Shown here one piece after another: positions 25,248 through 32,647 of a DNA stretch of 64,000 bases. The DNA comes from Amphiplicatus sp046296195 (lineage in GTDB: Bacteria; Pseudomonadota; Alphaproteobacteria; Caulobacterales; Parvularculaceae). The first letter of the stretch is position 1, and the number at the start of each line of letters is the position of its first letter. The notes below the pieces were generated by a model. That model was not told the DNA's origin. It saw only the letters and a list, made by a program, of their open reading frames with translations, and did no database searches. The DNA lies in the NCBI GenBank assembly GCA_046296195.1, contig JBKBLR010000002.1:62001-126000 (forward strand), in the 5' to 3' direction. The position numbers and the translations under genes are program-made.

Positions 25248-26873
25248 ATGGCGCGGTATATCTTCATCACCGGCGGCGTGGTTTCCTCTCTCGGAAAAGG
25301 CGTTGCGGCGGCGGCTCTCGGGGCGCTTCTTCAGGCGCGCGGCTATGCCGTGCGGCTCCGGAAACTCGACCCCTATCTCAACGTCGATCCGGGCACGATG
25401 TCGCCCTACCAGCACGGCGAGGTCTTCGTCACCGATGACGGGGCGGAGACCGACCTCGACCTCGGCCATTACGAGCGCTTCACCGGCGTCTCGGCGTCGA
25501 AGGCCGACAACGTCACCACGGGACGGATCTATTCGACGATCATCGAACGCGAACGCCGCGGCGATTATCTCGGCGCGACGGTCCAGGTGATCCCGCATGT
25601 GACCGACGCCATCAAGGCGTTCATCACCGCGCCGGCCCCGGGGGCCGACTTCGTCATCTGCGAGATCGGCGGCACGGTCGGCGACATCGAAGGCCTGCCC
25701 TTCTTCGAGGCGATCCGCCAGCTCGGCAATGAGCTGCCGCGCGGGGACGCGGTCTACGTCCATCTCACGCTGATGCCCTACATCCCCTCGGCGGGCGAGC
25801 TGAAGACCAAGCCGACGCAGCATTCGGTGAAGGAGCTGCGCGAGATCGGCATCCAGCCCGACGTGCTCCTCGTGCGCGCCGACCGCCCGATCCCGGAGGG
25901 CGAGCGCAAGAAGATCGCGCTCTTCTGCAATGTGCGCGCCTCGGCGGTGGTGCAGGCGCTCGACTGCCGCACCATCTACGAAGTGCCGCTCGCCTATCAC
26001 GCCGAGCGCTTCGACGACGAGGTGCTGACGGCGTTCGGAATAACGGCGCCGCCGCCCGATCTTTCCCGCTGGACCGAGATCGTCACCCGCATCACGCGCC
26101 CCGACGGCGAGACGCGCATCGCCGTCGTCGGCAAGTACACGGTGCTCAAGGACGCCTACAAATCGCTGATCGAGGCGATCGCGCATGGCGGCATCGCCAA
26201 CAATGTGCGCGTCGAGATCGACTGGATCGACTCGGCGCTTTTCGACGATCCTGACGCCGCGATGTCGGCGCTCGCGGACGTCCACGGCATTCTCGTTCCG
26301 GGCGGCTTCGGCGAGCGCGGCGCGGAGGGAAAGATCCGCGTCGCCGGCTTCGCGCGGGAGCGGCGAATCCCTTTTTTCGGCATTTGCTACGGCATGCAGA
26401 TGGCGGTCATCGAGGCGGCGCGCTCGCTCCTTGGCGAGACGACGGCGACGTCTTCCGAATTCGGGCAAGGAAAGCCGGTCGTCGGGCTGATGACCGAATG
26501 GCGGCGCGGCAACGAGACGGAACGGCGCGGCGTGGCGGGCGATCTCGGCGGCACCATGCGGCTCGGCGCCTATCCGGCGATCCTGAAGCCCGGGAGCCGC
26601 GTCGCCGAGATCTACGGCGCGCTCGAAATCTCCGAGCGGCACCGGCACCGTTATGAAGTCGACATGGCTTGGGCGGAACGCCTTGAAAAGGCGGGCGTCG
26701 TGTTCTCAGGCGTCTCGCCGGACGGCGCGCTCCCGGAGATCATGGAGATCCCTGACCATCCCTGGTTCATCGGCGTGCAATATCATCCTGAGCTGAAGTC
26801 GCGCCCGTTCGATCCCCATCCCCTGTTTGCATCCTTCATCGGCGCAGCGGTGGCGCGCTCGCGGCTCGTTTGA
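25248..26873 (+). CDS. pyrG: CTP synthase
   Basis: A 541-residue enzyme starting at ATG 25248 (MARYIFITGGVVSSLGKG). The N-terminal amidoligase domain has the SLGKGV P-loop and CEIGGTVGDIE. The C-terminal glutamine amidotransferase domain has the nucleophile Cys380 in GICYGMQM and the His/Glu pair in QYHPELKSRP. Length is standard. It converts UTP to CTP using glutamine. It follows secG at 128 bp, so its own promoter is possible. Confidence 0.97.
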   Translation: MARYIFITGGVVSSLGKGVAAAALGALLQARGYAVRLRKLDPYLNVDPGTMSPYQHGEVFVTDDGAETDLDLGHYERFTGVSASKADNVTTGRIYSTIIERERRGDYLGATVQVIPHVTDAIKAFITAPAPGADFVICEIGGTVGDIEGLPFFEAIRQLGNELPRGDAVYVHLTLMPYIPSAGELKTKPTQHSVKELREIGIQPDVLLVRADRPIPEGERKKIALFCNVRASAVVQALDCRTIYEVPLAYHAERFDDEVLTAFGITAPPPDLSRWTEIVTRITRPDGETRIAVVGKYTVLKDAYKSLIEAIAHGGIANNVRVEIDWIDSALFDDPDAAMSALADVHGILVPGGFGERGAEGKIRVAGFARERRIPFFGICYGMQMAVIEAARSLLGETTATSSEFGQGKPVVGLMTEWRRGNETERRGVAGDLGGTMRLGAYPAILKPGSRVAEIYGALEISERHRHRYEVDMAWAERLEKAGVVFSGVSPDGALPEIMEIPDHPWFIGVQYHPELKSRPFDPHPLFASFIGAAVARSRLV

Positions 26874-26953
26874 AGAGAATCATCTGTACACGGAGTGTTC
26901 CCTTGTCGGAGGCGCCGCGCCCGCCGGATTCCCGCGTCGCGCGAAAAGCGCCG

Positions 26954-26961
26954 TTAACCAT
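26954..26961 (+). promoter_or_regulatory. possible CtrA half-site upstream of the DUF2793 gene
   Basis: TTAACCAT occurs once in the 192-bp gap between pyrG and the DUF2793 gene. It equals the half-site form recognised by the alphaproteobacterial cell-cycle regulator CtrA, about 105 bp before the start codon. An eight-base match is weak evidence, and the second half of a full TTAA-N7-TTAA site is absent. Confidence 0.25.
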
Positions 26962-27065
26962 CTAAGTCGATGATCCGTATAGGAAACAAAAATCCGTCCC
27001 ACCCCCTTGGCGCCCGCTTATGATGCCGGCTCGCGGTTTTGTTGCGTATGAAAGGACCAGCCAGC

Positions 27066-28298
27066 ATGCAGATCTCGCCCCGCCTCGGCCTTGCTTATGT
27101 CCAGCCCCAGCAGGCGCAAAAGCACGTCACCGTCAATGAGAGCTTTCGCCGGCTCGACGCGCTCGCCCAGCTCGTCGTGACATCGGCGAGCCTTACGGCC
27201 GAACCGGCCGCGCCCGCCGAGGGCGAGGCCTATATCTTGCCCGCAAATCCGTCAGGCCCGGCCTGGGCGGGTTTCGCCGCGGGCGCGATCGCCGTCTTTC
27301 AGGACGGGGCCTGGACCGACATTGCGCCGGAAACGGGCTGGCGCGCGTGGGTCGTCGACGCCGCGCAGACTCTCGTCTTCGCGGGCGGCGGCTGGACGCC
27401 GCCGCAGCGCGTCGGCGTGAATACGACCGCTGATGCGACGAACCGTCTTGCAGTGAAGTCGGACGCCGTCCTCTTCAGCCATGACGACGTGACGCCGGGC
27501 TCGGGCGATGCGCGCGTCAAGGTGAACAAGGCCTCGGCGGGCGCCGTCGCCTCGCACCTCTTTCAGACCGGCTTTTCGGGACGCGCGGAGTTCGGCCTTA
27601 CGGGCGATGATCATTTTCACATCAAGGTCTCGCTTGACGGCTCAAACTGGAAGGAGGCGCTCGTCATCTCGAATGACACCGGCTTCATCGGCGTCAACGG
27701 CGCGAGCCCCGCGCTGCCCCTCTGCCTTTCATCGGCGGGCGTCGCCGCCGGATCGGGCCCGCTGATGATCGAGGGGCAGGGGAACGCAGAGCGCATCACC
27801 ATCCATTCGGTCGGCGCGAATGCGACCCCGCAGTTCCAGGGGCGCGCCGCCACCGGCACGCTTGCTGCGCCCGCAGCGACGAGCTCAGGCATGCGCCTCT
27901 TCGGCCTTGGCGGCAGCGGCCATGACGGATCGGCCTTCGTGACCAGCATGGCGGCATTGATCGAGATGAACGCCGACGCCGCATGGACGGCGACGTCCCA
28001 CCCGACCCGCATCTCCTTCAAGACGACGCCGTCCGGATCCGTCGCCAACGCCGGCGGCACGGAGCGCATGCGCATCACCTCCGCCGGCAATGTCGGCATC
28101 GGCCTTACGGCGCCGGCAGTGAAGCTCGACGTCGACGGGCCGGTGCGCGTCAGGAGTTACGCGAAGGCGGCGCTCCCCGCGGCTTCGGCGGGGGCAGGGC
28201 AAATCATCTATGTGCCGGACGAGGCGGGCGGGGCGGTGCTCGCCTATTCGGACGGGACCAGCTGGCGGCGCACAACCGACAGGGCGGTCGTCAGCTAG
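27066..28298 (+). CDS. DUF2793 / phage-tail-fibre-like protein, candidate secreted surface protein
   Basis: A 410-residue protein. I start it at ATG 27066, which has AAGGA about 10 bases upstream. Residues 1-100 match DUF2793 (LGLAYVQPQQAQKHVTVNE, then AVFQDGAWTDIAPE). The C-terminal half has tail-fibre features (GTERMRITSAGNVGIG, VKLDVDG, and a final AYSDGTSWRR). DUF2793 is known from prophages and from gene transfer agent spike proteins. No signal peptide or RTX repeats are present and no phage genes surround it. It is directly followed by a type I secretion ATPase and adaptor, so I infer it may be their cargo. Confidence 0.72.
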   Translation: MQISPRLGLAYVQPQQAQKHVTVNESFRRLDALAQLVVTSASLTAEPAAPAEGEAYILPANPSGPAWAGFAAGAIAVFQDGAWTDIAPETGWRAWVVDAAQTLVFAGGGWTPPQRVGVNTTADATNRLAVKSDAVLFSHDDVTPGSGDARVKVNKASAGAVASHLFQTGFSGRAEFGLTGDDHFHIKVSLDGSNWKEALVISNDTGFIGVNGASPALPLCLSSAGVAAGSGPLMIEGQGNAERITIHSVGANATPQFQGRAATGTLAAPAATSSGMRLFGLGGSGHDGSAFVTSMAALIEMNADAAWTATSHPTRISFKTTPSGSVANAGGTERMRITSAGNVGIGLTAPAVKLDVDGPVRVRSYAKAALPAASAGAGQIIYVPDEAGGAVLAYSDGTSWRRTTDRAVVS

Positions 28299-28402
28299 GC
28301 GATGGCGAGCCGGGATGGTCCGGCGCCGATCATGTTAGTATGGATCGGCTGCCGCGAGGGCAGAAGACGGTGAAGGACGTGATCGCCAGAGGCGAAGCGA
28401 TA

Positions 28403-30157
28403 ATGCCGGAGGAAGCGCGCGCCGCCATCGCGGCGGCGCAGCCGCTTCTGGTGCGCGCCGCCTGGTTCTCGCTCGGCGTCAATCTCCTCGTGCTGACGGG
28501 GCCCGTCTACATGCTGCAGCTCTATGACCGCGTGCTCGCAAGCCGCAGCGTGGCGACGCTTGCCGTGCTGACGCTGCTCGTGATCGGGCTCTTCATCGCC
28601 TACGGCGTCCTTGATTTCGCGCGCACCGCGCTCGTCGCGCGCGCGGCGGCGCGCTTTGACGCTGCGCTGTCCCCGCGCGCCTTCGCCGCCGCGGTCGACG
28701 CCGCGCGCATTTCGACGGCGAAGGCGGGCGAAACGCCGGTCCGCGACCTCAGGACCTTGCGCCAGACGCTTGGCGGCGGGGCCCTGCTCGCCTTTTTCGA
28801 CGCGCCGTTCACGCCGGTGTTCCTGCTCCTCATTTTCCTCATGCACTGGGCGCTCGGCCTCGTCGCGCTCCTTGGCGCGGCGGCGCTCGTCGCGCTCGCC
28901 GTTCTCAACGAACGCCAGTCGCGCAAGGGCCTTGCGGCCGCGCTCGAGGCGCAAACAGCGAGCGATGCGGCGATGACCGGCATCCTCAGGAACGCCGCCG
29001 CCGCCGACGCCATGGGCATGCGCGGCGCGCTCCATCGCCTCTGGGCGAGGCACGCAATGAACGCCGCGACGGCCGGCGCTGAGGCCGGCGACCGCATCAA
29101 CGCCTATGCGGCGGCGACGAAATCGACGCGGCTTCTCTTGCAGTCGCTGATCCTCGGCGCCGGCGCGCTGCTCGCCGTCTTCGGCGAGGTGACGCCGGGC
29201 GTCATGATCGCCGCCTCGATCATCGCCGGGCGCGCGCTCGCCCCGGTCGAAAGCGCCGTCGGGCAATGGCGCCCCTTCGGAACCGCGATCGCAGCCTGGC
29301 GGCGACTGAAATCCTTCCTTGAAACCGCGCCGAAGGGGACAGCGAAGATCACGCCGCCGGCCCCTTCAGGCCATTTGCGGCTCGAGCGCGTCTATTGCCA
29401 GCCGGCAGGCGCGAAGAAGCCGGTTCTGAAGGGCGTCAGCGTCGAGGCGCTGCCGGGCGAGGCGCTCGGGATCATCGGCCCTTCGGGCGCCGGGAAGTCG
29501 ACGCTCGCGCGCGCGATGGTCGGCGTCGAGCGAGTCGTTTCCGGCGAGGCGCGTCTCGACGGCGCCGACCTTCTTTCCTGGAATCGCGAAGAGGTCGGGC
29601 GCCATATCGGCTACCTGCCGCAGGAATCGGAACTCTTCGAAGGCTCGATCGCTGACAATATCGCCCGCTTCCGCGCCGACCGGACCGATGACGCCGTGAT
29701 CAAGGCGGCGACGGCCGCCGGCGCGATGCAAATGATCCTGGCGCTTCCTGACGGCTTTGAAACCGATATCGGCGAACGCGGCGCGCGCCTGTCGGTCGGC
29801 CAGCGCCAGCGCATCGGCCTTGCGCGCGCGCTTTACGGCGACCCGGCGCTCGTCGTGCTCGACGAGCCGAACTCCAATCTCGACGCCGAGGGCGAGGCGG
29901 CGCTGTCGAATGCAATCCTGGCGCTGAAGGAACGGCGGGCGACGGTCGTCGTCGTCGCGCACCGGCCGAGCGCGATCACCCATGTCGACAAGCTCTTGAT
30001 GCTCGTCGACGGCGAGGTGCGCGCTTTCGGCCCGCGTGACGAGGTGCTGAACAAGATCGCGCCGGGCCGCGTCGCCGCGATCGGCGGCGCGCGCAAGCCC
30101 TCGGAAACGGAAGCCCATGCTCAATCCAGCCGAACTCCCGACCGCGCCGGCGGATGA
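28403..30157 (+). CDS. type I secretion system permease/ATPase (PrtD/HlyB-like)
   Basis: A 584-residue ABC exporter from ATG 28403, chosen for the upstream AGAGG; ATG 28340 would add 21 residues. The N-terminal membrane domain has the PrtD hallmark LTGPVYMLQLYDRVLASRS and ALLAFFDAPFTPVFLL. Walker A GPSGAGKST starts at about residue 359. The signature is LSVGQRQRIGLARAL (V replaces the usual G) and Walker B is VVLDEPNSNLD. No C39-like domain is present. Together with the overlapping HlyD adaptor it forms the inner-membrane part of a one-step secretion channel; no TolC-like gene is nearby. Confidence 0.9.
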   Translation: MPEEARAAIAAAQPLLVRAAWFSLGVNLLVLTGPVYMLQLYDRVLASRSVATLAVLTLLVIGLFIAYGVLDFARTALVARAAARFDAALSPRAFAAAVDAARISTAKAGETPVRDLRTLRQTLGGGALLAFFDAPFTPVFLLLIFLMHWALGLVALLGAAALVALAVLNERQSRKGLAAALEAQTASDAAMTGILRNAAAADAMGMRGALHRLWARHAMNAATAGAEAGDRINAYAAATKSTRLLLQSLILGAGALLAVFGEVTPGVMIAASIIAGRALAPVESAVGQWRPFGTAIAAWRRLKSFLETAPKGTAKITPPAPSGHLRLERVYCQPAGAKKPVLKGVSVEALPGEALGIIGPSGAGKSTLARAMVGVERVVSGEARLDGADLLSWNREEVGRHIGYLPQESELFEGSIADNIARFRADRTDDAVIKAATAAGAMQMILALPDGFETDIGERGARLSVGQRQRIGLARALYGDPALVVLDEPNSNLDAEGEAALSNAILALKERRATVVVVAHRPSAITHVDKLLMLVDGEVRAFGPRDEVLNKIAPGRVAAIGGARKPSETEAHAQSSRTPDRAGG

Positions 30158-31445
30158 CGCGGGCCGGTTCAGCCGGCTCGGAACGCTGACGATCGCCGCC
30201 GTTTTCGGCGGGCTCCTCCTGTGGTCGGTCCTCGCGCCGGTCAGCAGCGCGGTGATCGCGCCCGGCCGGGTCAGCGTCGAGACGAACCGCAAGGCGATCC
30301 AGCACCTCGAAGGCGGCGTCATCGCCGATATTCTCGTCCGGGAAGGCGAGACGGTGTCGGCGGGCGACGTGCTCATCCGCCTCGATCAGACTGTGCCGAA
30401 AGCGAACGCCGCGCTGCTCACCGAGCAGCTCGCCGAACGCATCGCGCGTCAGGCGCGCCTGCTCGCCGAGCGCGACGGCCTCTCGGAAATTCCGGCCGAC
30501 AGCCGCGCCTTCGCGCTCGCGCCCGAAGGTCTCGATTACGCAACGCAGCTCGACGGTCAGCGGCGCCTGCTCGCCGCGCGCGAGGAAACGAAGAAGACGA
30601 TCATCGCGCTCCTTGAAGAGCGCATCGTGCAGTCGAGAACGCGCATCGACGGCGCCGGAACGCAGATCCGGTCGCTGAAAGCGCAAGGAAAGCTCATCGC
30701 CGACGAGCTCGACGGGGTCAAACGCCTGCACGCGGAAGGCTTTGCGCCGCTGACGCGCGTGCGCGAACTCGAGCGTGAGAAGGAAGCGATCGCCGGCCGT
30801 CAGGGCGCGCTCGTCGCACAGGTCGCCGAACTCGAAAGCGTCATTTCGGAAGCAAGGCTCGAAATCGAGCGCGTCCGGCAGAAATCGCGCGAGGACGCGA
30901 CCAAGGAGGCGGAAGAAGTCGAGGTCGAGATCGCCGGCCTCATCGAACGGCGCACCACGGCGCTCGATGCGCTCGCCCGCACCGAGATCCGCGCGCCCGA
31001 GGACGGCGTCGTGCTCGGGCTCGCCGTTCACACCAAGGGCGGGGTGATCGCGCCCGGCGCCGCCGTCATGGAGATCGTGCCGAAAGCGAGCGCGGGGCTT
31101 CTCATCGCCGCCGAGATCGCGCCGCGCGATGTCGACAAGGTTCAGGCGGGGCAGGCGGCGGTGCTGCGGTTCAGCGCCTTCAACGCGCGCACGACGCCCG
31201 AGGCGACCGGCGTCGTCCGTCAGGTTTCGGCCGACAGCTTCGTCGACAAGGCGACGGGGCGGCCCTATTTTCTCGTCCTCATCGACCTGCCGGCGAGCGA
31301 CGAACTCGACCGCGCGCTCAAGGACCAGACGCTCGTTCCCGGCATGCCCGTCGAAGCCTTCATCCGGACCGGCGCGCGCCCGGCGATCAGCTATCTCCTG
31401 AAGCCGCTGACCGACGCGCTCTCGCGCTCGATGCGCGAGGAATGA
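30117..31445 (+). CDS. HlyD family type I secretion periplasmic adaptor
   Basis: A 442-residue membrane-fusion protein overlapping the ATPase gene by 41 bases. One membrane segment lies at about residues 24-45. The first lipoyl half is AIQHLEGGVIADILVREGE, then comes a long coiled coil (about 100-285), the second lipoyl half TEIRAPEDGVVLGLAVHTKGGV, and the HlyD signature region near the end (LVPGMPVEAFIRTG). It bridges the ABC protein and an outer-membrane channel. Its stop overlaps the glycosyltransferase start (ATGA). Confidence 0.9.
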   Translation: MLNPAELPTAPADDAGRFSRLGTLTIAAVFGGLLLWSVLAPVSSAVIAPGRVSVETNRKAIQHLEGGVIADILVREGETVSAGDVLIRLDQTVPKANAALLTEQLAERIARQARLLAERDGLSEIPADSRAFALAPEGLDYATQLDGQRRLLAAREETKKTIIALLEERIVQSRTRIDGAGTQIRSLKAQGKLIADELDGVKRLHAEGFAPLTRVRELEREKEAIAGRQGALVAQVAELESVISEARLEIERVRQKSREDATKEAEEVEVEIAGLIERRTTALDALARTEIRAPEDGVVLGLAVHTKGGVIAPGAAVMEIVPKASAGLLIAAEIAPRDVDKVQAGQAAVLRFSAFNARTTPEATGVVRQVSADSFVDKATGRPYFLVLIDLPASDELDRALKDQTLVPGMPVEAFIRTGARPAISYLLKPLTDALSRSMREE

Positions 31446-32647
31446 CGGCGCCGATGAAGATTCTCTTCGTGCACGACAATTTCCCCGCTCAGTTCGGGCT
31501 GATCGGGGAATATCTCGCCGAACGCGGATGGGACGTCCTCTTCGGCACCGCGCGCAAGGACGCGCGGCATCCGACGATCAGGACATTCACCTACGCGCCG
31601 CATCGCGCGATCACCAAGGGCGTCCATCCTTATGCCGGCGTCTATGAGAAGGCGGTCATCAACGGGCAGGCGGTCGCGCGCGCCTGCTTCGATCTGAAGC
31701 GCAAGGGCTACCGGCCCGACGTCATGGTCGCGCATTCGGGATGGGGGCCGGGGATCTTCCTCAAGGATGTCTGGCCGGAGGCGCGCTATGTCGGCTATTT
31801 TGAATGGTGGTATCAGCCGAACGGTCCCGACGTCGCCTTTCTCAGCGAAGAGCCTCAGTCGGATGACGACCTTTGCCGCACGCGCGCGCGCAATGCGCCC
31901 ATCCTCGCCGATCTCGCCGCCTGCGATGTCGGGATCACGCCGACGAAGTGGCAGCGCGCGCAATTCCCGGCGGTCTTCCATGACCGGCTCACCGTCCTTC
32001 ACGACGGCGTCCTGACCGATGTTTATGCGCCGGCGCCGGGAACGAGGCTCCGGCTCGACGGGCTCGACCTCGGTCACGCTGACGAAATCATCACCTATGT
32101 GTCGCGCGGCATGGAGCCCTATCGCGGCTTTCCGGAATTCATGGCGGCGATGGAAATCGTTCAGCAGCGCCGCCCGAACGCGCATGTCGTCGTCGTCGGG
32201 GAGGATCGCGTCGCCTATGGCAGGAAGCTTCCTGACGGCGACAGCTACAGGAGGCGCGCGCTTGAAGGCGGCCGGTTCGACATGGCGCGCCTCCATTTCA
32301 CCGGCCTGTTGCCGCGGCCCTCTTATCTCAAGGTGCTGCAGGCGTCCTCCGTGCACGTCTATCTGACGGTTCCCTTCGTTCTTTCCTGGTCGATGATGGA
32401 GGCGATGAGCGCGGGCTGCCTCATCGTCGGGTCCGACACTGAACCGGTGCGCGAACTCATCCGCGACGGCGAGAACGGCCGCCTCGCCCCATTTCGGGAT
32501 CCCGAAAAAATCGCCGACGCCGTTTGCGACGCGCTCGCGCGGCCGGCCGCGCATGCGCCGATGCGCGTGCGCGCCAGAGAAACGATCTTGCAAAGTTATG
32601 CGGCCCGCGACATTTATCCGCGGAAAGAAACGCTGCTGCGCGGATGA
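31442..32647 (+). CDS. glycosyltransferase family 4
   Basis: A 401-residue GT-B enzyme. The start KILFVHDNFPAQFGLIGEYLAERGWDV (in parts) is typical of a GT4 subgroup found in methanotroph- and alphaproteobacterial sugar clusters. The C-terminal half has VSRGMEPYRGFPEFMAAM and a shortened donor motif with SMMEAMSAGCLIVGSDTEPV. The glutamate pair of EX7E is not clean here (SWSMMEAM keeps only the second Glu). Translationally coupled to the HlyD adaptor and to the next glycosyltransferase, it probably acts on the exported protein or on an envelope glycan. Confidence 0.82.
   Translation: MTAPMKILFVHDNFPAQFGLIGEYLAERGWDVLFGTARKDARHPTIRTFTYAPHRAITKGVHPYAGVYEKAVINGQAVARACFDLKRKGYRPDVMVAHSGWGPGIFLKDVWPEARYVGYFEWWYQPNGPDVAFLSEEPQSDDDLCRTRARNAPILADLAACDVGITPTKWQRAQFPAVFHDRLTVLHDGVLTDVYAPAPGTRLRLDGLDLGHADEIITYVSRGMEPYRGFPEFMAAMEIVQQRRPNAHVVVVGEDRVAYGRKLPDGDSYRRRALEGGRFDMARLHFTGLLPRPSYLKVLQASSVHVYLTVPFVLSWSMMEAMSAGCLIVGSDTEPVRELIRDGENGRLAPFRDPEKIADAVCDALARPAAHAPMRVRARETILQSYAARDIYPRKETLLRG

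Noticed and set aside
25107..26648. 513-residue open frame antisense to pyrG
   Set aside because: Lies opposite a clearly conserved enzyme and has no recognisable motif; a shadow of third-position GC.
27066..28298. Prophage or gene-transfer-agent cluster suggested by DUF2793
   Set aside because: No capsid, portal, terminase or tail genes lie within the window; the neighbours are pyrG and a secretion system.
27066..28298. RTX toxin or adhesin as T1SS cargo
   Set aside because: No GGxGxDxxx repeats are present in the DUF2793 protein or elsewhere in the block.
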